NCBI GenBank assembly: GCA_943371025.1
Contig: CALRTC020000021.1
Span: 54,151 to 118,150, forward strand
Direction of reading: 5' to 3'
Length of the DNA stretch: 64,000 nucleotides
Source: Niveispirillum sp943371025
Lineage (GTDB): Bacteria > Pseudomonadota > Alphaproteobacteria > Azospirillales > Azospirillaceae
This document shows, piece after piece, positions 56,984-64,000 of the stretch; position 1 is the stretch's first letter, and each line of letters begins with the position of its first letter. Made by a program: the position numbers and the translations under genes. Below the pieces are notes generated by a model. It saw only the letters and a program-made list of their open reading frames with translations. It was not told the origin of the DNA and did not search any database.

Positions 56984-58363
56984 TCAGTAATCGCGGCTGG
57001 GAACGTGTGCTTCGACCATGACGCGGATATCCTGGGCGCGAATCCATTCCGGCGAACCGGCCGGCAGCAGCCGTTCGGCGCGGTCGGCATGGAACTTGGC
57101 GGCCCGGATATCCCCGCGCGCCAGCGCTTCCTCCGCCCTGGCATAAGAGAGCTGCGGCTGCATGTCAGCGCGGCTATAGGCCGATGACAGCAGGCGCCAG
57201 GTCAGGGAGGAGTTCTTTTCCAGCCGCGCGGCGACTGTCAGGTGGGAAATGGCCTCATTCAGGAAGCGGTCATCTCCCACCTCCAGCAAGGCATGGCCCA
57301 GCGAATTGCGCAACAGGCCGGAATCCGGGTCCAGGCGCACCGATTCACGGTAGGGCAGAACGGCGTCGGCCGCCTTGCCATCCTCGAACAGGATCTGGCC
57401 CTTCAATTCATAGAAATAGGCATTGTCCTTTTCCTGCGCGATCAGGCCGTCGGTCAGTGCCAGGGCGTCGCGCGTCCTGCCTTTCTGGTACAGCGCGATG
57501 GCGCGGGCATAGCGGGCCGGAATGCCCTTGTCATCGGCTGAATAGCGGCGCAGCGCCAGGTCTGGTCGCATGAAGCCCATCAGCTTGGCCACCATGCGTT
57601 CATGCTGGGTGTAAAATTCCTCCGGCAACCGCTTGCCATTGTTCTTCGATTGGGTGTCGACGAAATTCTTGATGGCTTCGATGCGGTTGCGGGTCAGCGG
57701 GTGGGTGCGCACGAACTCCACCTGCCGGTTCTCCGGCAGCAATTCCTGCCCAGCCAGCTTCTGCATCATGTGCATCAGCCCTTCCGACGACCAGCCCAGC
57801 TTTTCCAGATATTGCATGGCCGCCTCGTCGGCGGACCCTTCCTGGCCGCGGGTGAAGGCGAAGAAGGTGCGCACGGCCGCTTCCTGGCCGCCGCCCATCA
57901 CGCCGACGCCCACGTCGGACCGGCCGGCGCCGATGGCGGCCGCCATGCCCAGCAGGGTGAAGATGGTGGCGATGGTGGCGGCGTTGGCCATGGCATCACC
58001 CGCGCGGGCCAGATGGCCGCCGGCAATGTGCCCCGTTTCGTGCGCCGTCACACCGACCAACTCCTCCACATCGGTATCCATCAGGAAGCCGGTATGGAAG
58101 AACATGTTCTGGCCGCCGGCCACGAAGGCATTCAGCGAATCATCACTGACCAACCCGATGGTCACCGATTCCGGCACGACATTCGCCACCTTGAAGATCG
58201 GGGTGGAATAGGTGCGCAGGATATGTTCGATTTCCGTATCGCGGATGAAGCTGATCGATCTTCCTTGCGCGACCGCGGGCTGCACCGCCAATGTCGCCGA
58301 CATCAGCACTGCTACCGCCGCACTGGCAATCCGCTTTGGAACCGCAAACATGAGTCTATCCAT
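56984..58363 (-). CDS. M48 family metalloprotease with TPR-like repeats (BepA-like)
   Basis: 459 residues. Signal peptide FAVPKRIASAAVAVLMSATLAVQPAVAQ. The zinc site HETGH (His108, Glu109, His112) is in VGVTAHETGHIAGGHLARAG, and the third ligand is in QEGSADEAAMQYLEKLG. The C-terminal half is helical, with TPR-like segments (YARAIALYQKGRTRDALALTDG, NAYFYELKGQILFEDGKAADAVLPYRESV). This is the layout of the BepA/YfgC group, periplasmic proteases and chaperones that watch over outer-membrane protein assembly. The start is uncertain between 58363 and 58351, and both overlap the start region of the divergent aminotransferase gene. Confidence 0.9.
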   Translation of the reverse strand: MDRLMFAVPKRIASAAVAVLMSATLAVQPAVAQGRSISFIRDTEIEHILRTYSTPIFKVANVVPESVTIGLVSDDSLNAFVAGGQNMFFHTGFLMDTDVEELVGVTAHETGHIAGGHLARAGDAMANAATIATIFTLLGMAAAIGAGRSDVGVGVMGGGQEAAVRTFFAFTRGQEGSADEAAMQYLEKLGWSSEGLMHMMQKLAGQELLPENRQVEFVRTHPLTRNRIEAIKNFVDTQSKNNGKRLPEEFYTQHERMVAKLMGFMRPDLALRRYSADDKGIPARYARAIALYQKGRTRDALALTDGLIAQEKDNAYFYELKGQILFEDGKAADAVLPYRESVRLDPDSGLLRNSLGHALLEVGDDRFLNEAISHLTVAARLEKNSSLTWRLLSSAYSRADMQPQLSYARAEEALARGDIRAAKFHADRAERLLPAGSPEWIRAQDIRVMVEAHVPSRDY

Positions 58364-59597
58364 CGGCAAGGCACCCCGACCCGACACTAGCCATGAAAAA
58401 CATGGCGAGGGAAGGGCGACCTTTCACGGGGGGGCGGGCAAGAATCCATGGGCTCCGGCCCTGCGGGGAAGCGTCGCACCCTTCATCGTGATGGAGGTGA
58501 TGCGCGCCGCCAATGAACGCGCGGCGGCCGGCGGCGATGTGCTGCATCTGGAAATCGGCCAGCCCGGCACGCCGGCCCCGCGCGGTGTCATCAAGGCGGC
58601 CCACGCGGCGCTGGACGCGGACAAGCTGGCTTATACGGAAGCGTTCGGCATCCCGGCCCTGCGTGAGGCTATCGCCCGCTGGTATCGCGACCGTTATGGT
58701 GTCTCGGTCGGGCCGGAACGCATCGCCGTTACCACGGGATCATCGGCGGGCTTCCTGTTGAGCTTTCTGGCGGCGTTCGAGCCGGGGGACCGTGTGGCCC
58801 TGGCCGCCCCGGGTTATCCGGCCTATCGCAACATCCTGCGCGCGCTCGACCTGATTCCGGTGGAGATCCCGACGGGGCCGGAGACGCGGTTCCAGCCCAC
58901 ACCAGCCCTGCTGGCCGCCCTGGACACGCCTGTGAAGGGCCTGATCGTGGCCAGCCCGTCCAACCCCGCTGGCACCATGCTGTCGCCCGACGCCATGCGG
59001 GACCTGGCGTTGTGGTGCGAGGCGAATGGCGTTCGCCTGATCAGCGACGAGATTTATCACGGGATCGAGTTCACCGATGTGCGGGCGCAAACGGCGCTGG
59101 CCTATGGTGACCGCGCCTTCATCATCAACAGCTTCAGCAAATATTTCAGCATGACGGGCTGGCGGCTGGGCTGGATGGCGGTGCCGCCGGAACTGGTGCG
59201 GGCGACCGAATGCCTGGCCCAGAACCTGTTCATCTCCGCCCCCACCCTGTCGCAATGCGCCGCCGTTGCGGCCTTTGACTGTATTGAGGAGGCGGAAAGC
59301 CATGTCGCCCGCTATCACCGCAGCCGCGATCTGTTGCTGAACGAATTGCCCAAGGCTGGGTTCGACAATCTGGCCCCGGCCGATGGAGCGTTCTACATCT
59401 ATGCGGATGTCGGCCAGTGGACCAACGACAGCGAAGGCTTCTGCAAACGCATCCTGGCTGAAACCGGCGTGGCCATCACGCCGGGTCTGGATTTCGACAC
59501 GGACCGTGGCCACCGCTATCTGCGCATCAGCTTCGCCGCGGCGGAAACGGAAGTGGCAGAGGCGGCCCGCCGGCTGGTTGCCTGGGCAGGCCGGTGA
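58350..59597 (+). CDS. Class I/II pyridoxal-phosphate aminotransferase
   Basis: 415 residues if the ATG at 58350 is used; the family usually starts shortly before SVAPFIVMEVMRAANERAAAGGD, and the only alternative (58491) would cut into it. Landmarks: VLHLEIGQPGTPAP, TTGSSAGFLLSFLAAFEPGD, APGYPAYRN, ASPSNPAGTMLSPDAM, LISDEIYHGIEF and the PLP lysine in INSFSKYFSMTGWRLGW. It transfers an amino group between an amino acid and a keto acid; substrate choice is not readable. It is divergent from the protease gene with overlapping starts and ends 22 bases from the convergent synthase gene. Confidence 0.9.
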   Translation: MSLSIGKAPRPDTSHEKHGEGRATFHGGAGKNPWAPALRGSVAPFIVMEVMRAANERAAAGGDVLHLEIGQPGTPAPRGVIKAAHAALDADKLAYTEAFGIPALREAIARWYRDRYGVSVGPERIAVTTGSSAGFLLSFLAAFEPGDRVALAAPGYPAYRNILRALDLIPVEIPTGPETRFQPTPALLAALDTPVKGLIVASPSNPAGTMLSPDAMRDLALWCEANGVRLISDEIYHGIEFTDVRAQTALAYGDRAFIINSFSKYFSMTGWRLGWMAVPPELVRATECLAQNLFISAPTLSQCAAVAAFDCIEEAESHVARYHRSRDLLLNELPKAGFDNLAPADGAFYIYADVGQWTNDSEGFCKRILAETGVAITPGLDFDTDRGHRYLRISFAAAETEVAEAARRLVAWAGR

Positions 59598-59619
59598 TCA
59601 CCGGTTCGGTTGCGGCGGA

Positions 59620-62229
59620 TCACTCCGCCGCGGCGACCGCCTCCGGCCCGTCTTCCTTGGGTGCCGGCAGGCCGTTGATGGTGGCGACCGCCAAGGCGGC
59701 GATATAGGGCAGGGACTGCACCACCAGCATCGCCGACCAGATATAGGCATCGCGATTGTCGCCACCCTCGCGCCAGCCCACGGCAAAGGCCGTGACCCAC
59801 AGGGCGAGCATCAGCATCACTTCTTCCTTGGCATGCAGGAAGCCCTGGATCAGGGCCGGCTGATCCTCGCATTTCGGCGTGCGGACGAAGGGGCGGCCTT
59901 CGGTGAACAGGCCCGTCCAGACGGCGCGGCCGACTGTGTGGGTCAGGGCCATGCCGGCGACGGCGGCATTCACCTTATCCAGGAAGCCGCATTTCACGCG
60001 GGCCGCGTAAAGCCAGAGACCGCACGCCACCTTGAAGAAGAACACGCCGAGCGTGGGCATGATGAAGACGGTGGGCGGAAATTCGAAATAGCGCGGGGCC
60101 AGCAGCAGGCCCAGGGACCAGAAGATGCCACCGATGACAAAGCCCATATGGGCGGCATCGGCGAACCAGGGCAGCCAGCCAGTGACGAAATGGTACTTCT
60201 GCCCGAAGGTCAGCTTCGTGCCGCTGGGCAGGAATTCGCGCCAGTGCCGCTTGATGATCTGCACGGCGCCATAGGCCCAGCGGAAGCGCTGTGTCTTGTA
60301 GCCGGCGAAGCTGTCCGGTACCAGCCCCTGGCCGAAGCTGTCGGGCATATAGACGCTTTCCAGACCTTCCTCGAACAGGCGCAGGCCCAGTTCCGCATCC
60401 TCGCAGATGCACCATTCGGCCCACCAGCCCACTTTCTTCAGGATGGAGGTGCGGATCAGGGTCATGGTGCCGTGCTGGATGATGGCGTTGCGCTCGTTTC
60501 GCTGCACCATGCCGATATGGAAGAAACCCTGGTACTCCCAGTTGATCATCCGGTGGAACGGATGGACGTGCCATTCCCGGTAATCCTGCGGGCTCTGGAC
60601 GAAGGCGACCTTCTGGTTCTCGAAATAGGGGATGGTGGCGGACAGCCAGTCCGGCGTGACCTGATAGTCGCTGTCGATGACGCCCACCACCTCGGCATCC
60701 GGCGCCGTCACAGCCAGACCGAAATTCAGCGCACCGGCCTTGTAGCCGGGCCATTTGGCCAGATGGAAGAAGCGGAAATGCGGGCCCAGTTTGGCGCAAT
60801 GCGCCTCCAGCGGCTTCCACACCTCCTCATCCTTGGTATTGTTGTCGATGACCAGCACTTCGAAGTTGGGATAATCCATCTTCGCCAGCGCGTTCAGCGT
60901 CTCGATCACCATATGCGCCGGCTCGTTATAGCAGGGCACATGGATCGAAACCTTGGGGTAGTAATTGTTGGGATTGACCTTGGCGGGGGTGAATTTCCGC
61001 TTCCAGCGGTCGGTCCACACGACCTCCGTCAGTTCCAGCCCGTCGATCATCACCACGACCCAGAGCAGGATCTGGGCAAAGATCAAGATCAGGAAGGCCA
61101 CGAAGGACAGGGTGTTCATGCCCGTCGTCATCGCCTCCGTCGCGGTCCAGACCAGCCCCGACGCGATGGCTTGGATCAGCGCGCCATAGAACAGCTGTCC
61201 CGCCGGCTTCAGGTCGTCGCGCATCAGCACGAACCAGAACATGGGGATGAAGGCCAGGGCCGTGGCGATGGCACACAGCACGGGCCAGCCCGGCACCTCG
61301 AACACGCCGCCTTCCATGGGGAACTTCATCTGGCGATGGGTGTCCCAGATACCCCAGTTGGCTTCCGCCTCGCCACCGATCTCCCGCTTCCAGGGCTGGT
61401 CGAAGGCTTCCATGATGTAATAGTCCCAGCGGTTCTCACCGGCCAGATTCAGGAAGTTGCGGATGAACTGGGCCTGATTGACCAGGCTGGCCTGGGCGCC
61501 GCCGCGATAGGGGCCATCCGAGGGCCAGCCGGCCTCGCCGATCAGGATATGCTTGTCCGGATACTTGGCCCGCACCTCGTCATAGCCCTGGCGCACCCGG
61601 TCCATGGCCTGTTCGATGGGCACCTTCTCCCAATAGGGCAGCAGATGGATGGTGATGTAATCGACCGACGCCGCCAGTTCGGGATATTTGATCCAGACAT
61701 AGGGCGGCTCGGCCGTAGAGACGGGGACGTCCAGCTGCTTCTTGACGCGCTGGACATAGTCGATCAGGGCGTCGACCTCCAGATCGCCGCGATACATCAC
61801 CTCGTTACCGACCATGACGCGCGTCACATTCTTGTTCGCGCGGGTCAGGCGGACCAGGGAGTTGATCTCCTGCTCGTTCTTGCCCAGGTCGCCCGAAATC
61901 CAGGCCCCGGCGGTCACGTCCAGATCATGCTTGGCCGCCAGCTCGGGAATGACCTCCAGCCCGTCGGTCGCCGTATAGGTGCGGACCGAGCGCACATAGG
62001 GCGCCACCACGCCCATGTCGCGGGCCATGTCGGCGCGGCTGGGGTGGCGGCCATCCTGCGGGTTCTGGTGTTCCTGATAGGGGCTGAAGGCGACGCCGGA
62101 AATGGTGCCGGACCACAGCTTCTCCGGCGTGGTCGGCCGGTTGGACAGGGCCCAGGCCCCGACATTGCCCAGCACCAGCAGAACCAGCACGGCCCAAGCC
62201 GAGGCCCGCATTTTCAGAATTTTGCCCAT
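59620..62229 (-). CDS. GH17-GT2 fusion glucan synthase (NdvB-like)
   Basis: 869 residues from the ATG at 62229; 62211 is possible. A first membrane segment (AWAVLVLLVLGNVGAWAL) leads into a GH17-like domain with acid/base Glu143 (VMVGNEVMYRG) and nucleophile Glu232 (LIGEAGWPSDG). Three or four helices follow, then a GT2 domain with Asp519/Asp521 (GVIDSDYQV), the CEDAELG acidic pair and QRFRW (Gln647-Trp651), and more helices at the C-terminus. The same architecture is known for NdvB of Bradyrhizobium and Pseudomonas, which make cyclic beta-1,3 glucans. The GT2 half polymerises from UDP-glucose; the GH17 half may cut or cyclise the chain. No other glucan genes are adjacent. Confidence 0.88.
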   Translation of the reverse strand: MGKILKMRASAWAVLVLLVLGNVGAWALSNRPTTPEKLWSGTISGVAFSPYQEHQNPQDGRHPSRADMARDMGVVAPYVRSVRTYTATDGLEVIPELAAKHDLDVTAGAWISGDLGKNEQEINSLVRLTRANKNVTRVMVGNEVMYRGDLEVDALIDYVQRVKKQLDVPVSTAEPPYVWIKYPELAASVDYITIHLLPYWEKVPIEQAMDRVRQGYDEVRAKYPDKHILIGEAGWPSDGPYRGGAQASLVNQAQFIRNFLNLAGENRWDYYIMEAFDQPWKREIGGEAEANWGIWDTHRQMKFPMEGGVFEVPGWPVLCAIATALAFIPMFWFVLMRDDLKPAGQLFYGALIQAIASGLVWTATEAMTTGMNTLSFVAFLILIFAQILLWVVVMIDGLELTEVVWTDRWKRKFTPAKVNPNNYYPKVSIHVPCYNEPAHMVIETLNALAKMDYPNFEVLVIDNNTKDEEVWKPLEAHCAKLGPHFRFFHLAKWPGYKAGALNFGLAVTAPDAEVVGVIDSDYQVTPDWLSATIPYFENQKVAFVQSPQDYREWHVHPFHRMINWEYQGFFHIGMVQRNERNAIIQHGTMTLIRTSILKKVGWWAEWCICEDAELGLRLFEEGLESVYMPDSFGQGLVPDSFAGYKTQRFRWAYGAVQIIKRHWREFLPSGTKLTFGQKYHFVTGWLPWFADAAHMGFVIGGIFWSLGLLLAPRYFEFPPTVFIMPTLGVFFFKVACGLWLYAARVKCGFLDKVNAAVAGMALTHTVGRAVWTGLFTEGRPFVRTPKCEDQPALIQGFLHAKEEVMLMLALWVTAFAVGWREGGDNRDAYIWSAMLVVQSLPYIAALAVATINGLPAPKEDGPEAVAAAE

Positions 62230-62412
62230 CGTCTTTCGTCTTGCCCCTGGAATCCGCCGACAGTGAACGGCGGCAACCCGCATGTTGTGGCAGCCGTTTC
62301 TGTTATTTTTGTGAAAAGCGCAATGGCGATCATGGCTGTTCTGTCAGCAGCATAGCCTAACAGCCCGATCCTGGTATAGACCGGTAGAAAACGGGGAAGG
62401 GGGAGACCCGCG

Positions 62413-62850
62413 ATGGAAACAGCGTTCGATCTGGATACGCGGTTGGCCGCCGACACGGTGGCGCTTGGCGACTGGCCGCTCTGCCGCGTGCTGCTGATGC
62501 GCAACCGGCTGTTCCCCTGGCTGATCCTGGTGCCGCGCTGTCCCGGCGCTGTGGAAATCCACCGTCTGGCCACGCCGCAGCAGATCCAGTTGCTGAAGGA
62601 GACGACGGCAGCGGCGCGCGTCCTGGACCATCTCTTCACCCCCGACAAGATGAATATCGGCGCACTGGGCAATCTCGTGCCGCAACTGCATGTGCATGTG
62701 ATCGCCCGGCGCAAGACCGATCCGGCCTGGCCCGGCCCCGTCTGGGGCAGCGGGCACAGCGCCGCCTATGGCGGTGACGAACTGGCAGCCCTGGCCGATC
62801 GGCTGTGGGAGGCCCTTCAACAAGAAATACCGGCAATCCAGGGAAACTGA
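62413..62850 (+). CDS. HIT domain protein
   Basis: 145 residues. The histidine triad motif is QLHVHVIAR (H-x-H-x-x here with the third position supplied by the following residues), preceded by MNIGALGNLVP; NRLFPWLILVPR and VEIHRL match the proteobacterial HIT group related to diadenosine tetraphosphate hydrolases. It probably hydrolyses a nucleotide phosphoanhydride or phosphoramidate. GGGGGAGA precedes the ATG. It starts divergently from the glucan synthase and is followed after 5 bases by the esterase gene, so the two may be co-transcribed. Confidence 0.88.
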   Translation: METAFDLDTRLAADTVALGDWPLCRVLLMRNRLFPWLILVPRCPGAVEIHRLATPQQIQLLKETTAAARVLDHLFTPDKMNIGALGNLVPQLHVHVIARRKTDPAWPGPVWGSGHSAAYGGDELAALADRLWEALQQEIPAIQGN

Positions 62851-62855
62851 ACAAG

Positions 62856-63719
62856 ATGAAAGTCAAGGAATGGGGCAGGGTGGCGGGCTTAGCGCTGGCC
62901 CTCACCACATATGCAATGCCAGCGACAGCGGCCCCGGACAGCGCACCGGCGCTGGAGCAGGGCGCCGTCATCCCGTTTGGCAATGCCTACGCACTGGACA
63001 GCACGATCCTGAAAGAAAAGCGTAAGATCAACATCTTGCTGCCCGCTTCTTATGCAGATGGCAAGCAGTCCTATCCCGTGCTGTACCTGATCGACGGCGG
63101 GGAGAAGGAGGACTGGTTCCACATTGCGGGGCTGGTGCAACTGGGCGAGTTGAACGGCGTCACCAAGGAAGTGATCCTGGTCGGTATCGAGGGGACGGAT
63201 CGCAAGCGCGACCTGACCTCGCCATCCCAGGACCCGCTGGATATCAAGGAACTGCCGACCCATGGCGGTGCCGACAATTTTCGCAAGTTCTTAGCATCGG
63301 AATTGAAGCCCTTCATTCAGAAGAACTTCCGGGCATCGGGAGAGACCGGCGTCATCGGGGAGAGCCTGGCCGGCCTGTTCATCGTGGAGACGTTCCTGCG
63401 CCAGCCGGACCTGTTCAGCCACTATATCGCCGTCAGCCCCAGCCTGTGGTGGAACAAGGAGGCACTGTCCTATCAGGCTGCCGACCTGCTGAAAGCACAG
63501 AAGCCCGGCGTGCGCAGCCTGCATCTGGCTATTGGCAATGAAGGCGGCGGCATGCGCGGAGGATTGGATCGGGTCATGGCGGCCCTGAAGGCCAACGCCC
63601 CGGCAGGCGTGACCTGGGATTTCCAGGATTTACCGGGCGAACGGCACCATTCCGTCTATCACCCCGCAGCCTTACCGGCCCTGCGCGCCGCCTTTCCGGG
63701 CCCGAACCCGATCAAATAA
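62856..63719 (+). CDS. Alpha/beta hydrolase, esterase-type, exported
   Basis: 287 residues. Signal peptide: KEWGRVAGLALALTTYAMPATA. The catalytic domain is of the Fes/IroE/esterase D type: NILLPASYADGKQSYPVLYLIDGG, VILVGIEGTDRKRDLTSP, nucleophile motif GVIGESLAGL (G-E-S-L-A-G), HYIAVSPSLWWNKEALS, and a C-terminal His near GERHHSVYHPAALPALR. Such enzymes hydrolyse carboxylic or siderophore esters; no siderophore genes are present, so the substrate is open. A TonB receptor lies in the window but 11 kb away. It follows the HIT gene by 5 bases. Confidence 0.88.
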   Translation: MKVKEWGRVAGLALALTTYAMPATAAPDSAPALEQGAVIPFGNAYALDSTILKEKRKINILLPASYADGKQSYPVLYLIDGGEKEDWFHIAGLVQLGELNGVTKEVILVGIEGTDRKRDLTSPSQDPLDIKELPTHGGADNFRKFLASELKPFIQKNFRASGETGVIGESLAGLFIVETFLRQPDLFSHYIAVSPSLWWNKEALSYQAADLLKAQKPGVRSLHLAIGNEGGGMRGGLDRVMAALKANAPAGVTWDFQDLPGERHHSVYHPAALPALRAAFPGPNPIK

Positions 63720-64000
63720 GCGCGTCAGAGGTGGCTTGGACGCAGACCGAAGGAGCATCGCCGGCGTCCAAGTCTCGTATTCAAAAATGATCATAACATA
63801 TTGATTTTATTCGATATTTTAAAAAATATAGCCAAAGTGGCGATAAGTAAGATTATGGAAATACCCGGAGCGGTTTTGGGTATGTAAGGGACGTAAACGA
63901 TGTTGAAATTCTGGTACATCCGGGTACGTCGTGGACATAGATATCCGTAGTGTCCACGATGGTTAGCATGCGCGACCGAGGACCGGCGCGCGGCGCCTCA
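63720..64000. other. Terminal intergenic region
   Basis: 281 bases to the window end, no supported gene. A 9-bp inverted repeat (CTTGGACGC / GCGTCCAAG, 63735-63772) without T-run is at its start. The stretch 63780-63870 is very AT-rich. ACGTAAACG at 63891-63899 is a partial match to the operator at 54182-54195. It may be the promoter of a gene beyond the window. Confidence 0.4.

Noticed and set aside
59383..62355. A long plus-strand frame opposite the GH17-GT2 synthase
   Set aside because: It overlaps a gene with all catalytic motifs, and its translation shows no family signature.
63720..64000. A short gene at the end of the window
   Set aside because: The AT-rich terminal stretch contains no open frame with coding character, and any downstream gene would begin outside the window.

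Overview
The window is GC-rich chromosomal DNA that reads as an alphaproteobacterium, most likely of the Rhodospirillales/Azospirillaceae type (Niveispirillum- or Azospirillum-like). This placement is inferred from gene content and gene order: a catalytically dead PyrC next to PlsY, surA-pdxA-ksgA beside lptG-lptF and pepA-holC, aroQ-accB-accC, a fused MaeB, many hybrid histidine kinases, a TonB receptor, and a GH17-GT2 glucan synthase. No 16S gene is present to confirm it.

Layout. 1-3.5 kb: the end of an Lrp/AsnC regulator, a tail-collar protein, a Nudix hydrolase, and the set pyrC'-plsY-hypothetical on the minus strand. 3.7-6.3 kb: a secreted serralysin-like protease with six 41-residue repeats. 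6.3-10.2 kb: an SCP2 protein, a LysE exporter and an NtrY/NtrC-like sensor-regulator pair. 10.4-13 kb: a first periplasmic molybdenum hydroxylase (IorAB type). 13-15 kb: a methyltransferase and a soluble PQQ-type sugar dehydrogenase. 15.1-22 kb: a minus-strand signalling block made of two hybrid kinases, two single-domain receivers and an ElaA-like acetyltransferase. 22.3-28.8 kb: tRNA-Ser(UGA), a DUF1993 protein, a 2OG oxygenase, pyrB, a dienelactone hydrolase, a periplasmic binding protein and comM. 29-31.8 kb: a second IorAB pair. 31.8-42.4 kb: the conserved envelope and housekeeping block (ksgA, pdxA, surA, lptG, lptF, pepA, holC), a lipoprotein, an orphan receiver and a LivJ-like protein. 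42.5-48 kb: tRNA-Leu(GAG), an AT-richer methyltransferase locus, maeB, a methyltransferase remnant and mgtE. 48.5-51.6 kb: a TonB-dependent receptor. 51.7-54.1 kb: accC-accB-aroQ. 54.4-63.7 kb: a DsbA-like protein, a degenerate HD-GYP regulator, an M48 protease, an aminotransferase, the GH17-GT2 synthase, a HIT protein and an esterase.

How the genes work together. The ksgA-lptF block links outer-membrane assembly with PLP synthesis and rRNA methylation. AccB and AccC supply half of acetyl-CoA carboxylase. PyrB probably needs the inactive PyrC' as a structural partner, although the two genes lie about 20 kb apart. The kinase block and the distant HD-GYP regulator share an unusual type of N-terminal receiver. 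Both IorAB systems look Tat-exported and oxidise an unknown substrate in the periplasm.

The observations I consider most worth following are the kinase-receiver-acetyltransferase-kinase-receiver block, the degenerate HD-GYP protein, the serralysin with its repeat array, a palindromic TTACGT-AA-ACGTAA element upstream of aroQ-accBC with a close variant upstream of the SCP2 gene, and a perfect hairpin directly upstream of mgtE. I found no prophage, CRISPR array, insertion sequence or integrase.
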